Part shown: positions 8,895 to 16,755 of the stretch, in pieces
How positions within the stretch are numbered: the stretch's first letter is position 1
Layout: the number at the start of each line of letters is the position of its first letter
Notes under the pieces: generated by a model
The model's database searches: none
What the model was told of the DNA's origin: nothing
The model's input: the letters and a program-made list of their open reading frames with translations, nothing else
Origin: Lysinibacillus capsici
Lineage (GTDB): Bacteria; Bacillota; Bacilli; Bacillales_A; Planococcaceae
Direction of reading: 5' to 3'
Length of the DNA stretch: 64,000 nucleotides
NCBI RefSeq assembly: GCF_003367505.1
Contig: NZ_PXXX01000012.1
Coordinates: 1 to 64,000 of the forward strand
Made by a program: the position numbers and the translations under genes

Positions 8895-9506
8895 TTATCT
8901 TTCAAAAGGGTTGTCAATATAAGGGCCTTTAATGGTAATACGCATTAACTGGGTCGCCATAAATTTGGGGGTATAGGGCATATCATTTTCTAACCACCAG
9001 ACGATTACTTCAAGAAAGGCGGCTGCATAAAAACGGACGGCCATTTCGCGCGGCACGGTCAGCTTTTGGTCGTCAGGCTCCATCATTTGAATGCCGCTCG
9101 AGACAAAATTGATAATAATGTCTTTAAGGCCATCGGAGAAATAAGGAATATTTTTTTCTGTGAGATAGACCTTGTATAGCTTACTATTCAGCGCTATTTG
9201 TTCAAATAAATGCATAAATGTCTCATGTGGCTGGTCATAATTTGGTAATAAATCAAAATCCTTCTTCTCTTCGAAGGGTGGATGAATACTACTTACAAGC
9301 TCATGCAAGGCTTCTTCTGAGCTTTGATAGAGAAGGTCTAATTTATCACGGTAGTGTAAATAAAAAGTGGCACGATTTAATGTAGCCCGTTGTGTAATAT
9401 CTTGTACCGTAATCTTTTCATAGCCTTGTTCATCAATTAATGCCACTAGTGCATCTCTTAATAATTGGCGCGTTCTGATGACGCGAGGGTCCATTTTTTT
9501 CGACAT
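8895..9506 (-). CDS. TetR-family transcriptional regulator
   Basis: 203-residue repressor. The N-terminal TetR helix-turn-helix is clear (TRQLLRDALVALIDEQG, then ITVQDITQRATLNRATFYLHY). The C-terminal part resembles the TetR_C_8 type. ATG at 9506 follows AAGGAGC; a longer frame to 9575 lacks a ribosome site. It is divergent from the short-chain dehydrogenase gene, and a perfect 13-base palindrome lies just downstream of that gene's promoter, so it probably represses the dehydrogenase and releases it on binding a ligand. Confidence 0.9.
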   Translation of the reverse strand: MSKKMDPRVIRTRQLLRDALVALIDEQGYEKITVQDITQRATLNRATFYLHYRDKLDLLYQSSEEALHELVSSIHPPFEEKKDFDLLPNYDQPHETFMHLFEQIALNSKLYKVYLTEKNIPYFSDGLKDIIINFVSSGIQMMEPDDQKLTVPREMAVRFYAAAFLEVIVWWLENDMPYTPKFMATQLMRITIKGPYIDNPFER

Positions 9507-9593
9507 TTTGAAGCTCCTTGTATTAAATTTTCTATTTAAACAACAGTCCGATTGCAAGTGTTGTGAAAGCATCATTATGGGCTTTGGTGTTGT

Positions 9594-9621
9594 TTGCCCT
9601 TTTTCAATTGCGCGTTATAAT
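9594..9621 (+). promoter_or_regulatory. SigA-type promoter for the dehydrogenase
   Basis: TTGCCC and a consensus TATAAT separated by 16 bases, 85 bases before the dehydrogenase ATG. Confidence 0.65.
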
Positions 9622-9629
9622 TATATTAA

Positions 9630-9642
9630 CGACACCGTGTCG
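9630..9642. promoter_or_regulatory. Probable TetR operator
   Basis: Perfect palindrome CGACAC-C-GTGTCG in the TetR/dehydrogenase divergent region, beginning 8 bases after the -10 hexamer, so it covers the expected transcription start. Flanks ATTAA/ATAAT extend the symmetry. Binding by the adjacent regulator is inferred. Confidence 0.65.
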
Positions 9643-9705
9643 ATAATACAACTAGTTGTTAACGTGTTCACGAATTGTTCATTTATATAGAAGAAAGGGA
9701 GTTTT

Positions 9706-10461
9706 ATGATGGGTCGTTTAAATGGGAAAGTAGCAATTATTACAGGAGCAGCAATGGGAATGGGCGCTTCTGAGGCAAAACTATTTGCACAAGAAGGCGC
9801 AAATGTCATTGCAACAGATGTACAAATCGAGCCCCTGAATAATTTAGTAAAAGAAATTAAAGAAAATGGTGGGGACATTATTGGTCTTCAACATAATGTT
9901 ACTTCTGAGGATGAGTGGAAAGCAGTGATTGCCGAGGCTGTAAAGGCATATGGCAAAGTGGATATCCTCGTCAACAATGCGGGCGTTTCATCACCTAAAA
10001 CAATTGCCAACATGGAAATGGCTGAATGGAATAAAATTATGGATATTAACCTGAATGGTTGTATCATTGGCATGAAATATGTGATTCCTGAAATGCAAAA
10101 AGCTGGCGGTGGTTCAATTATCAATATTTCTTCGATCGGTGGAATCGTGGGAATGGCTGGTACAAGCCCTTATACAGCAGCAAAAGGAGCGCTTCGTGTG
10201 CTTTCTAAATCGGCTGCGATTGAATATGGTAAAGATAAAATTCGTGTGAATTCTGTTCATCCAGGCATTATTGTAACACCAATGACAGCGCCTACGATGG
10301 AAGAGGGCGGTGCATTGCCATACTATCAAGCTTACACGCAATTACCATACTTCGGTGAACCTGAAGATGTAGCTTATGGCGTAGTGTTCTTAGCGTCAGA
10401 CGAATCCCGCTTTATGACAGGCGCAGAGCTCGTAATCGATGGCGGCTGGACAGCCATTTAA
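9706..10461 (+). CDS. Short-chain dehydrogenase/reductase (SDR)
   Basis: 251-residue classical SDR, an NAD(P)-dependent oxidoreductase. Seen: cofactor motif TGAAMGMG (residues 14-21), structural NNAG (90-93), and the catalytic Ser143-Tyr156-Lys160 set. An Asp after the second beta strand (VIATD) favours NAD(H) over NADP(H). Its closest resemblance is to hydroxysteroid- or cyclohexanol-type dehydrogenases, but the substrate is unknown. AAGGGAG precedes the ATG. The divergent TetR gene and operator suggest induction by a small molecule, perhaps the substrate. Confidence 0.92.
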   Translation: MMGRLNGKVAIITGAAMGMGASEAKLFAQEGANVIATDVQIEPLNNLVKEIKENGGDIIGLQHNVTSEDEWKAVIAEAVKAYGKVDILVNNAGVSSPKTIANMEMAEWNKIMDINLNGCIIGMKYVIPEMQKAGGGSIINISSIGGIVGMAGTSPYTAAKGALRVLSKSAAIEYGKDKIRVNSVHPGIIVTPMTAPTMEEGGALPYYQAYTQLPYFGEPEDVAYGVVFLASDESRFMTGAELVIDGGWTAI

Positions 10462-10476
10462 TCCAATAGCAAAATC

Positions 10477-10514
10477 AAAACTAGGCATCACTCGACGTGA
10501 GCCTAGTTTTTTTA
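10477..10514 (+). terminator. Intrinsic terminator after the SDR gene
   Basis: Long stem AAAACTAGGC-A-TCAC / GTGA-GCCTAGTTTT with a 5-base loop, followed by TTT. Confidence 0.9.
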
Positions 10515-10520
10515 TATGGA

Positions 10521-10650
10521 CGAGGATGAATACCGGCGAATCGAGTGAAGATACACGCGGTCATACCTGCGATTGAGCAATAAATCCTCGATAACGAGCG
10601 ATAAACCAAATAAATAAAAGAGAAATCCCTGCTGAAGGAATCCTTGATAC
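10521..10650. repeat. Degenerate GAGC-type periodic repeat
   Basis: Non-coding stretch with recurring GAG(C/T)(A/G)ATA(A)A(T)CC-like words. GAG anchors fall at 10522, 10543, 10575, 10596 and 10620, mostly about 21 bases apart. The words GAGCAATAAATCC and GAGCGATAAACC match the GAGC...ATCC words of the ordered array at 54.2 kb. The array is degenerate and its boundaries are approximate. Confidence 0.45.
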
Positions 10651-10881
10651 ATACAAAAATAGCACAGACATAGTGGATATTTGTGCATATCATAAATGGA
10701 GTAAGCGTTTTCTTCATTTATATAGAAGAAAGTCAAAACCGAAAATTTCACGATTATGTGAACGTCACGAAAAAAAATTCACAAAAACCTTAACTATTTC
10801 ATGTGAAATCCGTATAATAAATCAAACAGTACGAAAATTGTCCATATTTCTCGAAAAATTGCGTGAATTTTTTAAATTGTA
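10651..10881. other. Leader region upstream of the aspartokinase promoter
   Basis: About 230 bases with no convincing gene. It holds a cluster of TTCAC/GTGAA half-sites, including the inverted pairs TTCAC-6-GTGAA near 10747 and TTTCA-2-TGAAA at 10797-10808, possible regulator sites. I do not see a lysine riboswitch. Confidence 0.4.
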
Positions 10882-10910
10882 TTGACGTAGGAAACGATAA
10901 TTTGTACACT
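10882..10910 (+). promoter_or_regulatory. SigA-type promoter for aspartokinase
   Basis: TTGACG and TACACT separated by 17 bases, about 60 bases before the aspartokinase ATG. Confidence 0.7.
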
Positions 10911-10917
10911 GTGTACA
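10903..10917. promoter_or_regulatory. Palindromic operator overlapping the aspartokinase -10
   Basis: Perfect palindrome TGTACAC-T-GTGTACA that contains the -10 hexamer. A protein bound here would block RNA polymerase; the regulator is unknown. Confidence 0.55.
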
Positions 10918-10972
10918 GTCAATTGTTTTGTGGAGGAATACAATTAATTTGAAAAGTTAGGATTTGATAGAT

Positions 10973-12331
10973 ATGATCGTGTGTAAATTTGGTGGAACAT
11001 CTGTAGCAAGTGCAGAACAAATACAAAAAGTAGCAAACATTGTAAAATCTAATCCGGCGCGTAAGATTGTTGCCGTTTCAGCACCAGGGAAACGTTCTGG
11101 TGACGATATAAAAGTAACTGACCTATTAATACAATTAGCAAATGCAGCGATACTACAAGAGAATACAGAGGAAAAATTGCAAACTGTTGTGGATCGTTTT
11201 AGAGCGATTGCTGATGGTTTGGGGCTAGATAATGCCATTTGTGACGTAATCGCAGAAGATTTACGTGAACGTGTACAAGGTGACAAAACAAATGTGGAAT
11301 TATTCATCGATAGTATTAAAGCAGCAGGTGAAGATAATAACGCCAAGCTTATTGCAGCTTACTTTAATGCCATTGGTATGCCCGCACGCTATGTCAGTCC
11401 TAAAGAAGGTTTAGTGGTCAATGATTTACCAGAAAGAACCTTTGCATTACCTGAAGCGTATGCTAATTTAGCCCCTTTAAAAGACACAAAAGAAATTATT
11501 GTGTTCCCAGGGTTCTTCGGTTACACTAAAGCGGGCGTATTGCGAACATTTGACCGCGGTGGCTCTGATATTACAGGCTCTATTTTAGCAGCAGCCGTTG
11601 AAGCGGAGCTGTATGAAAACTTTACGGATGTGGATTGTGTGTTCTCCGCGAATCCGAAAGTCGTCAACGATCCAGTGGAAATTAAAGAAATTACGTATCG
11701 CGAAATGCGCGAATTATCATATGCAGGCTTTTCAGTGTTCCATGATGAAGCGTTAATGCCTGTCTACAAGATTGGGGTGCCCGTTAACATAAAAAATACA
11801 AATAATCCATCAGCCCCAGGTACACGTATTGTACCAAGCCGTCCTGCAACAGGTCGTCCAGTTACAGGTATTTCGGCAGACAGTGGCTTTTCAACTTTAT
11901 ATGTCTCTAAATATTTGATGAATCGTGAGGTAGGCTTTGGACGTAAGCTACTCCAAATTTTAGAAGATGAAAATATTTCTTATGAACACACACCATCTGG
12001 TTTAGACGATATTTCTGTCATCATGCGTTCGAATCAACTAACACCAGAAAATGAAGCACGCATTCTTAGTCGTGTGAAAGAAGAGCTACATGCAGAGTAT
12101 GTAGAAATGCGTCACGGTTTTTCCATGATCGTGATTGTGGGCGAAGGGATGCGTCATAACACAGGATTAGCTGCCCGTGCTGCCACAGCGATTTCAAAAA
12201 CTGGCGCAAATATTGAAATGATCAATCAAGGTTCTTCTGAAGTGAGCCTCGTGTTTGGTGTCCTTCAGGAATATGAAAACCGCATTTTACAAGCGTTATA
12301 TGAAGAGTTTTTTGCCCATGCAAAAGCATAA
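10973..12331 (+). CDS. Aspartate kinase
   Basis: About 452 residues; phosphorylates L-aspartate in the first step of lysine, threonine and methionine synthesis. The start of the kinase domain is diagnostic (VCKFGGTSVAS). A GGSDITGS segment in the middle belongs to the catalytic amino-acid-kinase fold, and the C-terminal ~150 residues form the tandem ACT region that binds the feedback amino acid. The single-chain length matches the monofunctional YclM/ThrD type rather than the lysC type with an internal start. ATG at 10973 is preferred over the TTG at 10964, with TTAGGA 10 bases before it. A GGAGGA at 10932 precedes only a three-codon frame. Confidence 0.93.
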   Translation: MIVCKFGGTSVASAEQIQKVANIVKSNPARKIVAVSAPGKRSGDDIKVTDLLIQLANAAILQENTEEKLQTVVDRFRAIADGLGLDNAICDVIAEDLRERVQGDKTNVELFIDSIKAAGEDNNAKLIAAYFNAIGMPARYVSPKEGLVVNDLPERTFALPEAYANLAPLKDTKEIIVFPGFFGYTKAGVLRTFDRGGSDITGSILAAAVEAELYENFTDVDCVFSANPKVVNDPVEIKEITYREMRELSYAGFSVFHDEALMPVYKIGVPVNIKNTNNPSAPGTRIVPSRPATGRPVTGISADSGFSTLYVSKYLMNREVGFGRKLLQILEDENISYEHTPSGLDDISVIMRSNQLTPENEARILSRVKEELHAEYVEMRHGFSMIVIVGEGMRHNTGLAARAATAISKTGANIEMINQGSSEVSLVFGVLQEYENRILQALYEEFFAHAKA

Positions 12332-12343
12332 TGACACAAACGT

Positions 12344-12386
12344 CACTAATCCAAGTGTTTCTGCTTGGATTAGTGTTTTCTTTTTG
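12344..12386 (+). terminator. Intrinsic terminator after aspartokinase
   Basis: Perfect 12-base stem CACTAATCCAAG / CTTGGATTAGTG with an 8-base loop and a following T-tract. Confidence 0.92.
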
Positions 12387-12434
12387 CCGAGAATACGGTA
12401 AAATCGAGGGCGTACATAGTTGGGAGGGTTATTC

Positions 12435-12620
12435 GTGAAGAATTTAACAATCGGTATGCTTTTTTCAATCATCGGGATACTTTTTGTCTGTTTAACGATT
12501 ATGGATATTTTACCGTCATCGACAAAAACAATGAAAATTGTTTATATAGGCATTGGGTGGGTCTTTATTATCGTCGGCTCTGTCATCCGCTTTAAGAATC
12601 TCAAACAAAAGCAGCAATAA
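12435..12620 (+). CDS. Small two-helix membrane protein, unknown
   Basis: 61 residues from a GTG start 8 bases after GGGAGG. Two hydrophobic helices (about residues 4-27 and 36-54) and a basic tail (RFKNLKQKQQ) suggest a hairpin in the membrane. No family recognised. It stands between the aspartokinase terminator and the cobamide operon promoter. Confidence 0.65.
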   Translation: MKNLTIGMLFSIIGILFVCLTIMDILPSSTKTMKIVYIGIGWVFIIVGSVIRFKNLKQKQQ

Positions 12621-12636
12621 CACTTTGAAAATGGAA

Positions 12637-12666
12637 TTGTGACAATAGCCAAAGTTATGATACAAT
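12637..12666 (+). promoter_or_regulatory. Candidate promoter of the cobamide salvage operon
   Basis: TTGTGA and TACAAT separated by 18 bases, about 160 bases before cbiZ. It is the only reasonable promoter seen upstream of the operon. Confidence 0.45.
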
Positions 12667-12755
12667 TTCAAAGAAAATAAATAATTTGAGTATTATGAAG
12701 TTGTTATTCTGTACAAATGTTCAGAAGGTTCAAATTTTAATAAAGAATCGACCGT

Positions 12756-12788
12756 ACAAATTCTTCTTTGTAAGAATTTGTTTTTTTA
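12756..12788 (+). terminator. Terminator-like hairpin in the cbiZ leader
   Basis: Perfect 10-base stem ACAAATTCTT / AAGAATTTGT with a 6-base loop followed by seven or more T, ending 36 bases before the cbiZ start. It lies between the candidate promoter and the operon and may act as an attenuator. I find no cobalamin riboswitch B12-box around it. Confidence 0.65.
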
Positions 12789-12824
12789 TGTTCCGTCATA
12801 ACTTTATCGCGAGGAGGCGATTGA

Positions 12825-13508
12825 TTGCCTATACTTACTAAGGATTGCATTCATATTTTTGACGATTATGTTGCCCTTCAAACAGCTTCAGCCATGAAGG
12901 TTGTATCCTCAGCCATGCATAACCCAGGCTTTGGTCATTATACGCATCTGATGAATCGAACGGTGCCTATTACCTATGATGAACGACAGCCACATCAGGA
13001 ATTGCTGCAGTTTTTGCAGGCACAGCATTTCCCGCATGACAATACAGTGGCTATGATGACGGCTGTCCAAGCCAAGTTTGCGACTATTCGTGACTTTACA
13101 TATGAGGGAATCCACCTTGTCATTATGATTACCGCAGGGCTTGGCAATGCGGTGGATATTACCCGTGCTTTTCAACGAGAGGAGCAGTACCATGCAGGCA
13201 CCATTAATACTTGGGTACTGATCAATGGCAAGCTGTCTGATGAGGCACTTTTTCAGGCAATGATTTCAACTACGGAAGCCAAGGTCAAGGCTTTAGTAGA
13301 TGAGGGTGTTACAGATCCTACGACAGGCACGCTAGCTACAGGTACATCTACTGATAGCTTGCTAATTGCCTCGACAGAAGAAGGGGACTTCCATCAATAT
13401 GCAGGTCCCATCACTATGCTTGGTAAGGTCATTGGCTATGGTGTTTATGAAACGATGTGTGAGGCGGTTAGGAAATACAAAAAAGATAAAGAGGAGAGGT
13501 CTAAATGA
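12825..13508 (+). CDS. cbiZ: Adenosylcobinamide amidohydrolase CbiZ
   Basis: 227 residues. CbiZ cleaves the aminopropanol side chain from adenosylcobinamide to give adenosylcobyric acid, letting cells remodel scavenged corrinoids. Family features seen: VMITAGLGNAVD in the middle and the ATGTSTDSLLIAS segment with a downstream YAGP.T.LGKVIG block. TTG start behind GAGGAGG. First gene of the operon, overlapping cbiB by 4 bases (ATGA). CbiB, encoded next, uses the product cobyric acid. Confidence 0.88.
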   Translation: MPILTKDCIHIFDDYVALQTASAMKVVSSAMHNPGFGHYTHLMNRTVPITYDERQPHQELLQFLQAQHFPHDNTVAMMTAVQAKFATIRDFTYEGIHLVIMITAGLGNAVDITRAFQREEQYHAGTINTWVLINGKLSDEALFQAMISTTEAKVKALVDEGVTDPTTGTLATGTSTDSLLIASTEEGDFHQYAGPITMLGKVIGYGVYETMCEAVRKYKKDKEERSK

Positions 13509-14461
13509 TTGCTATCGTGATTGCCTGCATCATAGGGCTTATTTTTGATTTAGTAGTAGGGGACCCTCCGAAGCTTCCTCATCCTGTACGCTGGATTGGA
13601 CACTTGATTCAATCGCAAACAGCTTTATGGAATAAGGGCAAATGGCGCAAGCTACGTGGGACAGTGATGGCACTTGCTGTTGTTGGCACGACCATGTTTG
13701 TGGTGACGCTAATTCTATTACTAAGCTATCAGGTGAGTATCATTTTTGGCATCCTTGTAGAGGGTCTGCTGATTGGTATCGGACTGGCACAGCGGAGCTT
13801 GAAGGAGGCGGCGATGGCTGTCTATGAGCCGCTTGTCAAAGGGGATTTTTCCGAAGCACGTGTTAAGCTGTCTTGGATTGTCGGACGTGATACCGATAAA
13901 CTAGGTGAGGATGAAATTGTGCGTGGTGTGGTAGAAACGGTTTCTGAGAATACAAGTGATGGTGTGACAGCTCCACTCTTTTATGCCTTTCTATTTGGGG
14001 CAATTGGTTTATGGGGCTATAAGGCTGTCAATACCTTAGATTCGATGGTGGGCTATAAAAATGAAAAATATAAAGACTTTGGTATGTTTTCAGCCAAGCT
14101 TGATGATGTCCTGAATTTTATTCCAAGTCGCATTACAGGCTTACTGATCGTGCTTGGTACGAAAAATGAAACAGATCGTTCGCTTGGCAAGCGCTTAAAG
14201 CGTTGGGTACAGGACGCTAAGAAACATCCTAGTCCAAATAGTGGCTATTTAGAGGCAGCGACTGCAGTGCAGCTTGGTGTACAGCTAGGAGGAAAAAATA
14301 CGTATCAGGGCGTTGTTTCTCATCGAGCAATTATGGGAGAAAAATTAGTGCCATTAACGAAAGAGCATATTGCAACGTCCATTATTCATATGCGTATTGC
14401 CACAGTGCTGTTTGCGCTTGTTATGTTAGCAGTGGAGGTGTTAATTTATGCGGTTACCTAA
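13505..14461 (+). CDS. cbiB: Adenosylcobinamide-phosphate synthase CbiB
   Basis: 318-residue integral membrane protein that attaches the aminopropanol (phosphate) arm to cobyric acid. The N-terminus is diagnostic (FDLVVGDPP.LPHPVRWIG), with later conserved blocks ENTSDGVTAPLFY and a KHPSPNSGYLEAA segment. Several hydrophobic helices flank these. GAGGAGAGG precedes the ATG. It overlaps cbiZ upstream and cobD downstream (14 bases), consistent with coupled translation. In sequence it acts after CbiZ and with CobD, which makes the side-chain donor. Confidence 0.93.
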   Translation: MIAIVIACIIGLIFDLVVGDPPKLPHPVRWIGHLIQSQTALWNKGKWRKLRGTVMALAVVGTTMFVVTLILLLSYQVSIIFGILVEGLLIGIGLAQRSLKEAAMAVYEPLVKGDFSEARVKLSWIVGRDTDKLGEDEIVRGVVETVSENTSDGVTAPLFYAFLFGAIGLWGYKAVNTLDSMVGYKNEKYKDFGMFSAKLDDVLNFIPSRITGLLIVLGTKNETDRSLGKRLKRWVQDAKKHPSPNSGYLEAATAVQLGVQLGGKNTYQGVVSHRAIMGEKLVPLTKEHIATSIIHMRIATVLFALVMLAVEVLIYAVT

Positions 14462-15542
14462 TCACGGAGCAAATCCGCAAAATGTTTATCAGCAATTAGG
14501 CTTAACGATGCCTGAGGTGGTGTATGATTTCAGCGAAAATGTCAATGCGGCAGGACCACCAGCCTTTGTGGAGGCACGTTGGCGTACTTTTTATCCACTA
14601 ATTCAGCGCTATCCAGATCCAGATGGGGAGCCTTTTTTAACGAAGGTCGCTGCTTTTCATCAAGTAGCAAAGAATACGATTTTACTAGGCAATGGGGCTT
14701 CAGAGCTTTTTAGTGTACTAGCAAGACGCTATGCCAATAAGCGTGTTATCATTGTGCATCCAACTTTTTCAGAGTATGAGCGAACATTGCGTGCTGTAGG
14801 TGCTACGATCGTTCCTATTGTCGTGACAGATTTTATCAATTACACATTGCCATTAGAGCAGCTACAGCAGGAAATGATGACGGCAGATGCTGTATATCTT
14901 TGTACACCTAATAATCCGACTGGCGTACTGCCAAATAAGGAAGATTTACTCGCCTTAATCGCACACGGAGCAATCGTTAACTGTGAGCTTGTTATCGATG
15001 AGGCATTTATGGATTGGGTAGATGAGGCGCATTCGCTGATTCAATTTAGTGCACAAAACCCACATGTTATTGTCGTTCGTTCGATGACTAAAATGTATGC
15101 GATTCCAGGTTTACGACTTGGGTATTTGGTTGCGCATGCTACAATTGTGAGCGCCTTAAAAGAAATGCTACCGCATTGGAATTTAAATGCCTTTGCGCTT
15201 GTAATTGGGGCAAGCTGTTTAGACGAGCAGCACTATTGTCAGCAGGCAATTACCTATGCCGCTGCGCAAAGGGAATGGCTGCATCGTTACTTACAGGACA
15301 ATGGCTGCCAAGTAACGAATAGTGTGACGAATTATGTGTGCTTCTCCTTACCGAAAACACAGCAAGCGGACGCCTTTTTCACCTATTGTCTTGCACAGGG
15401 GGTTGTGCTGCGTCACACAAAAAACTTTCAAGGCTTGCAGGGTGAGTGGTTCCGTATTGGCATAAAAGACATTGCAGCCATGACATCTTTACATAATTGT
15501 CTACAAACGTGGTTTAACCTAAATAAGGGGAGAGAAAAGTGA
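14448..15542 (+). CDS. cobD: L-threonine-O-3-phosphate decarboxylase CobD
   Basis: 364-residue class I/II PLP aminotransferase-fold enzyme. It resembles histidinol-phosphate aminotransferase; here, between cbiB and cobU, it is best read as CobD, making (R)-1-amino-2-propanol phosphate for CbiB. Seen: the N-terminal HGANP segment, YPDPDGE, CTPNNPTG, acidic DEAFMDW, the PLP-binding Lys215 in SMTKMYAIPG, and the arginine in the following RLGYL. A histidine-pathway role is unlikely given the context. Overlaps neighbours on both sides. Confidence 0.88.
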   Translation: MRLPNHGANPQNVYQQLGLTMPEVVYDFSENVNAAGPPAFVEARWRTFYPLIQRYPDPDGEPFLTKVAAFHQVAKNTILLGNGASELFSVLARRYANKRVIIVHPTFSEYERTLRAVGATIVPIVVTDFINYTLPLEQLQQEMMTADAVYLCTPNNPTGVLPNKEDLLALIAHGAIVNCELVIDEAFMDWVDEAHSLIQFSAQNPHVIVVRSMTKMYAIPGLRLGYLVAHATIVSALKEMLPHWNLNAFALVIGASCLDEQHYCQQAITYAAAQREWLHRYLQDNGCQVTNSVTNYVCFSLPKTQQADAFFTYCLAQGVVLRHTKNFQGLQGEWFRIGIKDIAAMTSLHNCLQTWFNLNKGREK

Positions 15543-16147
15543 CAACTTTTTATCTAGTAAGACATGGGGAAACACAATGGAATCAGGAGCATCGACTACA
15601 GGGGTGGCTGGATTCTCCATTAACGGAAAACGGTAGAGCAGCGGCTGAAAAACTTCACAAGCAACTGCAACAGATTCCTTTTACCGCTGCTTATTGTAGT
15701 TCAAGTGGTCGTGCAAGAGAGACGATGGCTATTTTGATGGCCAATCGCAAGCTGCCTATTGCCTATGAAGATGATTTACGGGAGATCTTTTTAGGGAAAT
15801 GGCAGGGGCAGACAATCGACGATATACTGGCGACACATAAGCTTGATTATGAGCTATATACGAACTACCCTGCGCAGTTTGTGGCGAGTCATACAGAAAG
15901 CTTTGGAGCTGTAACAGAAAGAGCGATGTTTACATTAAAAAAAATAGCAGCCCAACATCACAATGAAACGATCCTCATTGTCTCCCACGCTGTAACGATT
16001 AAATGCATTATCAATGCTATTTTACAGCGCAGTATTAGTGAGCTATGGGCGGCCCCATACATTCATGGGACAAGTGTGACAGTGATTGAACGGCAAGGTC
16101 AACAATGGCTTGTGAAGGATATTGGTAATTTACATCATTTACAATAG
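15539..16147 (+). CDS. cobC: Histidine phosphatase, probable alpha-ribazole phosphatase CobC
   Basis: 202 residues of the phosphoglycerate-mutase-like superfamily. The phospho-histidine motif LVRHGETQWN is at the N-terminus and the second catalytic histidine is in VSHAV. In this operon the expected substrate is alpha-ribazole 5'-phosphate, or adenosylcobalamin 5'-phosphate, the last step of nucleotide loop assembly. GTG start overlapping the cobD stop by 4 bases (GTGA). The operon carries a second phosphatase at 17505, and which one is the true CobC cannot be decided from sequence. Confidence 0.82.
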   Translation: MTTFYLVRHGETQWNQEHRLQGWLDSPLTENGRAAAEKLHKQLQQIPFTAAYCSSSGRARETMAILMANRKLPIAYEDDLREIFLGKWQGQTIDDILATHKLDYELYTNYPAQFVASHTESFGAVTERAMFTLKKIAAQHHNETILIVSHAVTIKCIINAILQRSISELWAAPYIHGTSVTVIERQGQQWLVKDIGNLHHLQ

Positions 16148-16159
16148 GAGGTGTCCTAC

Positions 16160-16735
16160 ATGGCGCTTATTTTTATTACAGGTGGTGTACGTAGTGGTAA
16201 ATCCCATTTTGCCGAGCAAGCAGCGCTTCAGCATTATGAGGCACAGGCATGTACAGCGAAACGCTTGCTCTATTTGGCTTCGGGTATTGCCTTAGATCAT
16301 GAAATGGAAAAAAGAATCTTACGGCATCAGGCAGATCGCCAGGCACAGCCTGTACAATGGCTGACGGTGGAGGCTCCCTATGCAATTTCTGAAGTATTTG
16401 AGACACTTCAGGATGGAGATGTGGTGCTGTGGGATTGCGTGACAACTTGGCTGACCAATGCTTTTTACGAAGGCTATGACAAGGGGACACCCTGTTTACA
16501 ACAGCCTGGTTGTTTAGCTAAGAAGCTACAGGCCGTCAAGCAGGCGATCCAATCACTACTGAAGAAGGATTTGACTTTTTTTGTGGTATCCAATGAACTG
16601 TTTGATGAACCTCCTTATGCTAGTGATAAAGTAGAATTATACCGACGAACGCTCGGACAGTTCCATCAATGGTTGGTTTCTATGGCACAGGAGGCCTATG
16701 AAATGAACTATGGCATTGTAAAGAGATGGAAATAA
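16160..16735 (+). CDS. cobU: CobU-type adenosylcobinamide kinase/guanylyltransferase, altered C-terminus
   Basis: 191 residues. CobU phosphorylates adenosylcobinamide and then transfers GMP. Seen: P-loop GGVRSGKS (residues 8-15), the RHQADR block whose His is the guanylyl acceptor position in the family, VQWLTVE, and a WDCVTTWL block. The canonical C-terminal NEVG.GIVP...R.FRD pattern is replaced by NELFDEPPYASDKVELYRR, which is unusual. ATG at 16160 follows AGGAGGT; an in-frame GTG at 16151 lies inside that ribosome site. A short CobU-like paralogue at 18053 retains the missing motif. Confidence 0.85.
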   Translation: MALIFITGGVRSGKSHFAEQAALQHYEAQACTAKRLLYLASGIALDHEMEKRILRHQADRQAQPVQWLTVEAPYAISEVFETLQDGDVVLWDCVTTWLTNAFYEGYDKGTPCLQQPGCLAKKLQAVKQAIQSLLKKDLTFFVVSNELFDEPPYASDKVELYRRTLGQFHQWLVSMAQEAYEMNYGIVKRWK

Positions 16736-16755
16736 TCAAGAAGGAAGGCAAGAGG

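Noticed and set aside
10651-10972. Lysine riboswitch upstream of aspartokinase
   Set aside because: The leader after the promoter is only about 60 bases and no riboswitch core is recognisable.
12667-12790. Cobalamin riboswitch upstream of cbiZ
   Set aside because: No B12-box-like or core motif seen; only a terminator-type hairpin.
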